A DNA stretch of 43,562 nt from W0P28-013 sp963621145 (GTDB taxonomy: Bacteria; Bacteroidota; Bacteroidia; Bacteroidales; Paludibacteraceae): contig CAVFDI010000009.1 in NCBI GenBank assembly GCA_963621145.1, positions 1 through 43,562 on the forward strand, read 5' to 3'. Below the pieces are notes generated by a model. The model ran no database searches. It was not told the origin of the DNA and was given only the letters and a program-made list of their open reading frames with translations. Below, in pieces: positions 15,991 through 21,811 of this stretch (the first letter of the stretch is position 1; every line of letters begins with the position of its first letter). The translations under genes and the position numbers were made by a program.

Positions 15991-15995
15991 GTTTG

Positions 15996-16026
15996 CAAAG
16001 ATAGCATTTTTTTTTGAATTTACAAA
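15996..16026 (-). promoter_or_regulatory. recA promoter
   Basis: On the minus strand: TTTG (16026-16023), a 19-bp spacer, TATCTTTG (16003-15996). This is a perfect match to the Bacteroidota consensus. The 12-base word TAGTTTGCAAAG occurs on both sides (15989-16000 and 16028-16039), bracketing the promoter. Confidence 0.85.
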
Positions 16027-16057
16027 ATAGTTTGCAAAGTTTCTTGCTCTTTATCGA

Positions 16058-17449
16058 TTAGATATTGGCGATTCGCTTTATCTCGTCCATTATGGCGTGG
16101 GCAAAATTATCGGCTTGCTCGCGCGTGGGTGCTTCGCTGTAGATGCGGATAATCGGCTCGGTGTTCGATTTGCGCAGATGAACCCAACCTTGCGGGAAAT
16201 CGATTTTTACGCCATCTATGTCGTTGATTTTGAACTGTTTATAGCAGCCTTTTATTACCGTTAGTACACCATCGACATCGATTTTCGGTGTGAGCTGAAT
16301 TTTGTTTTTCGAGATGAAATAGTTGGGGAATGTGGCGCGCAATTCCGAAACTTTTCCGCCTTTTTTTGCCAGATTGGTGAGAAACAGCGCAATGCCAACC
16401 AGCGCATCGCGGCCGTAGTGCGATGCAGGGTAGATGACACCGCCATTGCCTTCGCCGCCAATCACTGCGTTGGTCTCTTTCATTTTGGCAACCACATTTA
16501 CCTCGCCCACAGCGGCAGCGTTGTATTCGCAACTATATTTGTGCGTGATGTCGCTCAGGGCGCGAGTCGAGCTAAGGTTCGACACGGTGTTGCCTGGCGT
16601 GTGACGCAGCACATAGTCGGCCACCGACACCAGCGTATATTCTTCGCCAAACATTTCGCCATTTTCACAGACTATTGCCAAACGGTCGACATCGGGATCG
16701 ACCACAAAACCGACATCGGCGTGACATTTTTTTATCAGTTCCGAAATGTCGCCCAGATGTTCGGGCAGCGGCTCGGGATTGTGCGGGAAATGTCCGTCGG
16801 GAGTGCAGTAGAGCGGCTCGATGTGTTGCACGCCAAGCGCCTTAAGCAGCGCAGGAATGGCAATGCCGCCCACGGAGTTGACGCAGTCGCACGCCACAGT
16901 GAAATTGGCTTTTCGTATGGCATCGACATCGACCAAATCGAGCGCCAATACACTATCGATGTGGCGTTGCGTGTAGTCGTTACGCTCGGTGAGTGTGCCA
17001 ATGGCATCGACTTCGGCGTAGGTAAATTCGCCCTTTTCGGCAATGGCGAGCATGGCTTCGCCTTCGGCTTTGTTCAGAAATTCTCCGCGCTCGTTGAGTA
17101 GTTTCAGCGCGTTCCACTGTTTGGGATTGTGGCTGGCGGTGAGAATGATGCCGCCATCGGCCTGCTCCATGGTTACGGCCAGTTCGGTGGTTGGCGTCGA
17201 GGCCAGACCGATATTCACCACATCGCAACCGCAGCCAAGCAGCGTGCCGACAACTACGCGGCTCACCATTTCGCCCGATATGCGTGCGTCGCGACCGACC
17301 ACTACTTTGCAACGTTCTTTGTTGCGATATTGTTTGAGCCAAGTGGCGTAGGCCGAAGCAAATTTTACAATGTCGATTGGCGACAGACCATCGCCTACCG
17401 CTCCGCCCACAGTGCCGCGGATGCCGGAAATACTTTTTATCAGTGTCAT
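16058..17449 (-). CDS. glmM: Phosphoglucosamine mutase
   Basis: A 463-residue alpha-D-phosphohexomutase. It converts glucosamine-6-phosphate to glucosamine-1-phosphate for UDP-GlcNAc, and hence peptidoglycan and lipopolysaccharide. Motifs: opening SISGIRGTVGG (7-17), the phosphoserine loop TASHNP with Ser106, the metal-binding loop DPDVDR (251-256), the sugar-specificity loop GEGNGG and the phosphate-binding RKSNTEPIIRIY near the C-terminus. Related phosphomannomutase/phosphoglucomutase enzymes share these motifs, so the substrate is the less certain part. A lipoprotein gene lies 133 bases upstream on the same strand. The leader directly before the ATG is a TTTGAAATCTGAAA repeat. Confidence 0.88.
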   Translation of the reverse strand: MTLIKSISGIRGTVGGAVGDGLSPIDIVKFASAYATWLKQYRNKERCKVVVGRDARISGEMVSRVVVGTLLGCGCDVVNIGLASTPTTELAVTMEQADGGIILTASHNPKQWNALKLLNERGEFLNKAEGEAMLAIAEKGEFTYAEVDAIGTLTERNDYTQRHIDSVLALDLVDVDAIRKANFTVACDCVNSVGGIAIPALLKALGVQHIEPLYCTPDGHFPHNPEPLPEHLGDISELIKKCHADVGFVVDPDVDRLAIVCENGEMFGEEYTLVSVADYVLRHTPGNTVSNLSSTRALSDITHKYSCEYNAAAVGEVNVVAKMKETNAVIGGEGNGGVIYPASHYGRDALVGIALFLTNLAKKGGKVSELRATFPNYFISKNKIQLTPKIDVDGVLTVIKGCYKQFKINDIDGVKIDFPQGWVHLRKSNTEPIIRIYSEAPTREQADNFAHAIMDEIKRIANI

Positions 17450-17455
17450 ATTTTT

Positions 17456-17482
17456 TCAGATTTCAAATTTCAGATTTCAAAT
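17456..17482 (-). repeat. GAAATCTGAAATTTGAAA repeat in the glmM leader
   Basis: In sense orientation: three to four GAAATYT units ending seven bases before the glmM start codon. It is the minus-strand counterpart of the GAAA-rich leaders of the plus-strand genes. Confidence 0.8.
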
Positions 17483-17530
17483 TGCGGGCTGCGATTTGTC
17501 ATGGCATAGAGTGCGCTCTATAGCAGTCAG

Positions 17531-17538
17531 CAAAAGTA
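17531..17538 (-). promoter_or_regulatory. Possible -7 element upstream of glmM
   Basis: TACTTTTG on the minus strand matches TAnnTTTG, 82 bases before glmM, but no TTTG is found at the right distance upstream. glmM may instead be read through from the lipoprotein gene. Confidence 0.35.
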
Positions 17539-17554
17539 TCAATTGTCAAAACAA

Positions 17555-17582
17555 TTCCTAACTCCTCACTCCTAATTCCTAA
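17555..17582 (-). repeat. TTAGGAATTAGGAGTGAGG repeat at the lipoprotein stop codon
   Basis: Read on the minus strand, this is the same block as at 13457-13489, and it begins directly after the lipoprotein gene's stop codon. So the family follows the orientation of the gene it terminates. Confidence 0.85.
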
Positions 17583-18119
17583 TTATTTCGGGACTTTTCT
17601 AATTTTCAGTTTGTAATAATATGGTGTTACATTCGAAGTGGCAACGTCGAAACCGAGTTTTGACGGCACAATCACCTGTGCTTCAGATTCAGAAAAACGC
17701 ATCAGTTCGAAGGCATCGTCCCAGCCTGTGCAGTTGTTGATCGACGAGCCTTTGGTGATGTACACGGGCGATTGGCTGTCGAGCACGGTCCAGTATTCGA
17801 TAGGCAGCGCGCCTGCTTCGAGTGAGCTTTCGATGTAGCGCACTGCCAGCTCGTTGCCGTCTTTGATGCGAATAGAGTCGATGCCCAGCGAATCGAGGCA
17901 AAAATAGATGCCATCGCTTTCAAGTCGGTACCATTGTCCGATTACGAACGCCGAATCTTGCGGGCATTCGGTCAGCACCGAGTAGCCATTGCGACTGAAC
18001 CAAGCATCGATTTTTTTCTGTTCGCTTTCGAGTTGTTTCGAGTAGTTGTTGGCACTTTCGCACGCTGCAAAAGCCAACGCCATGGTGGCAAAAAGCGCTA
18101 TTTTTGAGACTGATTTCAT
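17583..18119 (-). CDS. DUF4827-type lipoprotein
   Basis: A 178-residue exported lipoprotein. The signal peptide ends in a lipobox (LAFAAC) with Cys20 as the lipidation site. ESANNYSKQLESEQKKIDAWF follows, then a compact domain (GYSVLTECPQDSAF ... GQWYRLESDGIYFCLDSLG ... GWDDAFELMRFSESEAQVIVPSKLGF). The pattern resembles the DUF4827 family, whose fold is said to be FKBP-like, but I cannot confirm enzymatic residues. The ATG at 18119 is chosen because it starts the signal peptide; an upstream ATG at 18158 would add 13 polar residues. It has its own promoter at 18148-18179 and precedes glmM on the same strand. Confidence 0.75.
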   Translation of the reverse strand: MKSVSKIALFATMALAFAACESANNYSKQLESEQKKIDAWFSRNGYSVLTECPQDSAFVIGQWYRLESDGIYFCLDSLGIDSIRIKDGNELAVRYIESSLEAGALPIEYWTVLDSQSPVYITKGSSINNCTGWDDAFELMRFSESEAQVIVPSKLGFDVATSNVTPYYYKLKIRKVPK

Positions 18120-18147
18120 AGCAGATTTTCTCTTTTGTTTCAAACTA

Positions 18148-18179
18148 CAAAAGTACAAAAACTATGCGTACGCACCAAA
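18148..18179 (-). promoter_or_regulatory. Promoter of the lipoprotein gene
   Basis: Minus strand: TTTG (18179-18176), a 20-bp spacer, TACTTTTG (18155-18148). It diverges from the tRNA-Arg promoter, with only about 14 bases between the two -33 boxes. Confidence 0.65.
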
Positions 18180-18192
18180 TTTGCGCAAAAAG

Positions 18193-18223
18193 TTGGCAGT
18201 CTGACGAAAAAACGCTAATTTTG
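18193..18223 (+). promoter_or_regulatory. tRNA-Arg promoter
   Basis: TTG at 18193-18195, a 20-bp spacer, then TAATTTTG at 18216-18223, which fits TAnnTTTG. The tRNA begins 14 bases after it. Confidence 0.7.
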
Positions 18224-18236
18224 CAGCGCAAAAAGA

Positions 18237-18310
18237 GGTTCCGTAGCTCAGTTGGATAGAGCATCAGCCTTCTAAGCTGAGGGCCATGGGTTCGAATCCC
18301 ATCGGAATCA
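18237..18310 (+). tRNA. tRNA-Arg (anticodon TCT)
   Basis: 74 bases. Acceptor arm GGTTCCG pairs with CGGAATC (one G-T), and the discriminator base is A. The D arm is GCTCAGTTGGATAGAGC. The anticodon stem TCAGC/GCTGA carries loop CTTCTAA with anticodon TCT (reads AGA/AGG). The T arm has GGTTCGAATCC. CCA is not encoded. Confidence 0.97.
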
Positions 18311-18342
18311 CTAATAAGGTTAAATCCTTGAAAATCAACAAT

Positions 18343-18380
18343 TTGCTTCAATTTCTATACAGAGTTGAAGCAATTTATTT
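18343..18380 (+). terminator. Probable tRNA-Arg terminator
   Basis: TTGCTTCAA (18343-18351) and TTGAAGCAA (18365-18373) form a perfect 9-bp stem with a 13-base loop, followed by TTTATTTTG, 33 bases after the tRNA. It could instead be a recombinase site. Confidence 0.5.
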
Positions 18381-18398
18381 TGAGGTAAAGTAAAATTA

Positions 18399-18432
18399 GA
18401 CCAAAGATTGACCAAAATCTGACCAAGAATTG
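18399..18432 (+). repeat. Three 11-base direct repeats GACCAAnnnnn
   Basis: GACCAAAGATT, GACCAAAATCT and GACCAAGAATT in exact tandem register. Evenly spaced short direct repeats beside a tRNA gene resemble arm-type binding sites of tyrosine integrases; that reading is inference. Confidence 0.7.
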
Positions 18433-18675
18433 AACTACGAAAAAAACGGATTTCGAGTCGATAGTTGATTTTCTTTTCCTTGCTTGTGAGGTGGCTAATG
18501 CCATCAACCTCTTTTTGCGAAAAAATATTTTGTCCCTTTGCCTGCAGATTTGGCATCTCCAATTTGCTGTGTGACCTACATGGCAGAGGGTTATCTCGTT
18601 CCATAGTTGAAGGACTAGGAATGAGGGGTTTTCTGTTGCTTTTCTCCATTATTTTTCTTCAATGGTGGGAATAAA

Positions 18676-18712
18676 AAGCAAAGCGCAGAACCTGAAATTT
18701 CTGCGCTTTTTA
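18676..18712 (-). terminator. Terminator of the rfbA-hydrolase-rfbC operon (repeated hairpin)
   Basis: AAAGCGCAGAA and TTCTGCGCTTT form an 11-bp stem with a short loop (CCTGAAAT), with A/T-runs on both sides, so it can work in either direction. The 17-base word AAGCAAAGCGCAGAACC (18676-18692) recurs, reverse-complemented, at 14818-14834 beside recA. Confidence 0.8.
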
Positions 18713-18736
18713 TTTTTGATTTTGCTCTGATGTCGT

Positions 18737-19285
18737 TTAGAATTCGATTTTTGCTTCGCGGAGCAGCGGGTGCTTAGTGTCTTTGTCCGATAGAAGCATC
18801 TTTTCGGCTGGGATTTTCCAGTCAATTCCGAGGTCGGGGTCGTTGAACATGATGCCGCCATCGGCTTCGGGGTGGTAGAGGTTGTCGCATTTGTAGGTGA
18901 AAATAGCGGTCTCGCTCAACACCGAAAAACCATGCGCAAAACCGCGTGGAATGAGGTATTGCAGATGATTTTCGTCGGTCAATTCCACGCCGTACCACTG
19001 CCCGTAGGTGGGCGAACCAGCACGCAGGTCGACTGCCACGTCCCACACGCGTCCCACGGTTACCGACACTAGTTTCGATTGGCTGTAGGGCGCACGCTGA
19101 AAATGCAGTCCGCGCACCACACCGAACGACGATTTCGACATATTATCCTGCACAAAATCTTGCGAAATGCCAGCCTCGTGGTAGCGTTCGGCGTTGTAGG
19201 TCTCGAAAAAATAGCCTCGCGCATCGTTGAAAACACGCGGTTTAATTATCAAAAGGTCTTTGATTGGGGTTTCTAGGATTTCCAT
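18737..19285 (-). CDS. rfbC: dTDP-4-dehydrorhamnose 3,5-epimerase
   Basis: RfbC/RmlC is the third enzyme of dTDP-L-rhamnose synthesis; it epimerises C3 and C5 of dTDP-4-keto-6-deoxyglucose. The 182-residue cupin shows DARGYFFETYNAERY (21-35), VRGLHFQ with the catalytic base His61, YLIPRGFAHGFSVLS (110-124) and the YKCDNLYHPEADGGIMFNDP region (131-150) with the expected active-site Tyr. It is complete. It is the last gene of a minus-strand run after rfbA and the hydrolase, and no separate promoter is seen. rfbB and rfbD, needed for the same pathway, are not in this window. The start codon is preceded by a TGAAACCTGAAACC-type leader. Confidence 0.95.
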   Translation of the reverse strand: MEILETPIKDLLIIKPRVFNDARGYFFETYNAERYHEAGISQDFVQDNMSKSSFGVVRGLHFQRAPYSQSKLVSVTVGRVWDVAVDLRAGSPTYGQWYGVELTDENHLQYLIPRGFAHGFSVLSETAIFTYKCDNLYHPEADGGIMFNDPDLGIDWKIPAEKMLLSDKDTKHPLLREAKIEF

Positions 19286-19294
19286 TGTGGAATA

Positions 19295-19324
19295 GTTTCA
19301 AGTTTTAGGTTTCAGGTTTCAAGG
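19295..19324 (-). repeat. TTGAAACCTGAAACCTAAAAC repeat in the rfbC leader
   Basis: In sense orientation: four degenerate units of TGAAACC/TAAAACT with period about 7-8, ending about 10 bases before the rfbC start codon. Confidence 0.75.
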
Positions 19325-19360
19325 TTGTTGGGTGTCACAACTCACAGCAGAAGAGCCAAC

Positions 19361-20389
19361 TTATTTTGCAGCAGTTTTTTTGTTTTTCGTGGCTTTCGTC
19401 CATGCGTTCAGTTGGGCGAGAATGTCGTTCCAGACGGTCCGGCTTTTTGTCTCGTTCAGAATTTCGTGGCGCATGTTGGGATAGAGTTTGCGTGTTACAT
19501 TGGTGTAGCCCACATTGTTCATGTTGCCCGCAGCCACCTCAAATTTTCTTTCAGAGATGATGCAAGGATCGTCGGCACCAGCAATGAACCAAATTGGTAT
19601 GTCGGGATTGTCCATTTTCCAATCGTGGCGGTCGTAGGCGTCGCGCATCAGCTCGAAAAGATTGTTGAAACCGTTCACCGTGAATAAGAAGTTGCACATT
19701 GGGTCGGCATCGTAGCGTGCCACCACTTTGGGGTTGGAACAGATCCAAGCGTGTGGCGACACTGGCCCAGTGGCATTTTCTACAAATTTTTTGTTGTGAT
19801 AGCGGAATGCCATGTCGTTAATTTTCTGGCTGCGATAGTGTCCACCTTTTTGTTTCACAAGCAGGCTGGTAAGCGGAATTCCAAGCACGCATTGCGGATC
19901 GTAACTTGGGCTGCCGCAAACTATCAGACCCGAAAGTTCGCTGTCGTAGCGTTTGGCGTACGAGCGCACCACCATCGAGCCCATGCTGTGGCCAAAAAGA
20001 AAGAGTGGCAGGTCGGGGTAAGCCGATTTTATCATTTTTGTAACCACCAGCACATCGTTTATGGTTGCTGTGTATCCGCCGTCGTAGAAATAGCCGAGGT
20101 CGTCGAATGTCTTCACGCTGTGACCATGTCCACGGTGATCGTGTACCACGCACACATAGCCTTGATTTGCCAAAAAGCGCATGAACGGAACGTAGCGTTC
20201 TTTGTATTCGCACATGCCGTGAACTAGTTGCACGATGGCGCGCGGCTTGGTGTTTGGTTTTATTATCAACACGCTCAGTTTCAGGCTGTCGGACGAGGCC
20301 GAAAGTGTTATGCGTTCGGTAATGATTGATTGTGCTGCAGTGGCGCAAAGGCTCACGGCTAGCACAAGTGCAAGAGCAATTTTTCTCAT
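19361..20389 (-). CDS. Exported alpha/beta hydrolase, monoacylglycerol lipase-like
   Basis: A 342-residue serine hydrolase with a signal peptide (1-19, ATAA/QS). The fold begins with VQLVHGMCEYKERYVPFMRF (oxyanion region), then HDHRGHGHS, then the nucleophile elbow GHSMGS with Ser135. The acid is probably Asp273 or Asp274 (AGADDPC) and the base His308 (NMRHEIL). This resembles the lysophospholipase/monoacylglycerol lipase group (Hydrolase_4). The C-terminus is very basic (TKATKNKKTAAK). It lies between rfbA and rfbC on the same strand without an obvious promoter, so it is probably co-transcribed with the rhamnose genes. The substrate is unknown; a lipid or acyl ester of the envelope is a guess. 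Confidence 0.82.
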   Translation of the reverse strand: MRKIALALVLAVSLCATAAQSIITERITLSASSDSLKLSVLIIKPNTKPRAIVQLVHGMCEYKERYVPFMRFLANQGYVCVVHDHRGHGHSVKTFDDLGYFYDGGYTATINDVLVVTKMIKSAYPDLPLFLFGHSMGSMVVRSYAKRYDSELSGLIVCGSPSYDPQCVLGIPLTSLLVKQKGGHYRSQKINDMAFRYHNKKFVENATGPVSPHAWICSNPKVVARYDADPMCNFLFTVNGFNNLFELMRDAYDRHDWKMDNPDIPIWFIAGADDPCIISERKFEVAAGNMNNVGYTNVTRKLYPNMRHEILNETKSRTVWNDILAQLNAWTKATKNKKTAAK

Positions 20390-20400
20390 TTATAGTAGGT

Positions 20401-20474
20401 TCTAAAAATTCTATGTTTTTTTGGTAAGTTTCTAAATGTTTTGGCGGTTTTTTGTCGCTTTTTGCGAATTTTTT
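20401..20474. repeat. Dispersed intergenic repeat, copy 1
   Basis: Two blocks, TCTAAAAATTCTATG (20401-20415) and TTTTGTCGCTTTTTGCGAATT (from 20450; 20 of its bases shared), recur in the same order and orientation at 43482-43562. Between them the copies differ in length and sequence. Confidence 0.75.
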
Positions 20475-20584
20475 TTGTTTATAATCGGCAACTTTTTCAG
20501 GACACTCTGCTTATTCAAAAATCAAAAAAATCTGCTCGATTATGATTCAAAAAATCATGCAATGATAATTTTTTAGGACTTACC

Positions 20585-21445
20585 CTATTTCAGATCTAGA
20601 AGATATTTTCCGTAGTTTGTTTTTTCGAGATTGCGGCCAAGTGCGTGCAGTTGGTCGGTTGTGATCCAGCCGTTGCGCCATGCAATCTCTTCGATGCAGC
20701 TCACATAGAAACCTTGGCGATTTTGAATGGTTGCTACAAAATTCGATGCTTCGAGCAGGCTGTCGCAGTTGCCAGTGTCGAGCCATGCAAAGCCACGACC
20801 GAATAGTTCCACTTGCAGCGTGCCTTCGGCCAGATAGAGCTTGTTCAGATCGGTTATCTCGTACTCGCCGCGTGCCGATGGTTTCAGGTTGGCGGCTTTT
20901 TCGGTAACGGTTTCGTCGTAGAAATAGAGCCCAGGCACTGCATAGTTGCTTTTTGGCTGCGCAGGCTTCTCTTCGAGCGACAGCACGCGACCATTTTTGT
21001 CGAATTCCACCACACCATAGGCGCGCGGATCTTTCACATAGTAGCCAAACACGCAAGCACCGCGTTCTATTGCTGCAGCACGCTTAAGCATGGTCGAAAA
21101 ATTCTGTCCGTAGAACATATTATCGCCCAAGATGAGGCAGCCTTTTTCGCCATTCAGAAACTCTGCGCCAAGTACAAAAGCTTGCGCCAAGCCGTTGGGC
21201 ACTTCCTGCACTTTGTATTCAAAATGCATGCCAATTTGTGCGCCATCTCCGAGCAGATCGCGGAACATGGGCAGATCGCGCGGGGTGCTGATAATCAGCA
21301 CTTCGCGAATGCCAGCTAGCATCAGCGTCGATAGCGGATAATAGATCATCGGCTTGTCGTAGACGGGCATTATCTGTTTCGAAATGGCTTTCGAAAGCGG
21401 GTAGAGGCGTGTGGCGCTGCCTCCTGCGAGAATGATTCCTTTCAT
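20585..21445 (-). CDS. rfbA: Glucose-1-phosphate thymidylyltransferase
   Basis: RfbA/RmlA makes dTDP-glucose from glucose-1-phosphate and dTTP, the first step of dTDP-rhamnose synthesis. The 286-residue protein opens MKGIILAGGSATRLYPLSK with the nucleotide-binding loop at 8-19. It continues SKQIMPVYDKPMIYYPLSTL, GDNMFYGQ and VVEFDKNGRVLSLEEKPAQPKSNYAVPGLYFYD (in part), all typical. The ATG at 21445 is the family start; the frame is open 33 codons further but that stretch is non-coding and contains the promoter. It is the first gene of an rfbA-hydrolase-rfbC transcription unit. Confidence 0.96.
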   Translation of the reverse strand: MKGIILAGGSATRLYPLSKAISKQIMPVYDKPMIYYPLSTLMLAGIREVLIISTPRDLPMFRDLLGDGAQIGMHFEYKVQEVPNGLAQAFVLGAEFLNGEKGCLILGDNMFYGQNFSTMLKRAAAIERGACVFGYYVKDPRAYGVVEFDKNGRVLSLEEKPAQPKSNYAVPGLYFYDETVTEKAANLKPSARGEYEITDLNKLYLAEGTLQVELFGRGFAWLDTGNCDSLLEASNFVATIQNRQGFYVSCIEEIAWRNGWITTDQLHALGRNLEKTNYGKYLLDLK

Positions 21446-21513
21446 AGACTTTGTGTTTCGGGGTTGAAAAGTTTCAAAGTTTCGCACAAATGAGCGAAAA
21501 AAAAATAGCGGTG

Positions 21514-21544
21514 CAAAGGTACAGTTTTTTGATAAAAACTGCAA
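21514..21544 (-). promoter_or_regulatory. rfbA promoter
   Basis: Minus strand: TTG (21544-21542), a 20-bp spacer, TACCTTTG (21521-21514), a full match to TAnnTTTG. It is about 69 bases before the rfbA start codon. Confidence 0.7.
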
Positions 21545-21740
21545 GAGCTAATAATAAAGGGTGAGAGTTGGGAGGTTATAGGGTGGTGACCGAAATCTAG
21601 TGCAAAATGTGTAGTGACGTGCTGCGGCGTGTTGCTTCAATCACTGAAATCCTCGCTGCGCAATTGCCTGAAAATCACCGATTTCTCTACTTTTTCGGCG
21701 AAAATCTGACGAAATGTGCGATTATGCAAAAAAAATAGTG

Positions 21741-21748
21741 TAAATTTG
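21741..21748 (+). promoter_or_regulatory. secDF promoter, -7 element
   Basis: TAAATTTG followed by CA fits the -7 consensus, 63 bases before the start codon. The -33 box is weak (TGTG near 21715). Confidence 0.5.
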
Positions 21749-21811
21749 CACGCTCATTGTGTAACGCACAGAAATTAATAATCAAACAAAAAAATAAAAC
21801 AAAAAACTGCT

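Larger units (their letters stand above)
18311..18736. other. Gene-free stretch downstream of tRNA-Arg
   Basis: No convincing gene lies here. It holds a 9-bp inverted repeat (18343-18373), three tandem 11-base units containing GACCAA (18399-18432) and the rfbC-side terminator (18676-18709). A minus-strand open frame (18335-18649, 104 codons) resembles nothing I know. The position behind a tRNA 3' end suggests the scar of an old integrative element, but no integrase fragment is recognisable. Confidence 0.5.
21446..21811. other. Divergent intergenic region between rfbA and secDF
   Basis: 366 bases without a gene. It contains the rfbA promoter (21514-21544, minus strand) and a secDF -7 element (21741-21748). 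I see no further structure. Confidence 0.7.

Noticed and set aside
18399..18432. GACCAA repeats as a minimal CRISPR array
   Set aside because: Units are 11 bases with no spacers of 25-40 bases, and no cas gene is present.
18335..18649. 104-codon minus-strand frame after tRNA-Arg, possible integrase remnant
   Set aside because: No tyrosine recombinase motif can be seen in any frame; kept only as an unexplained stretch.
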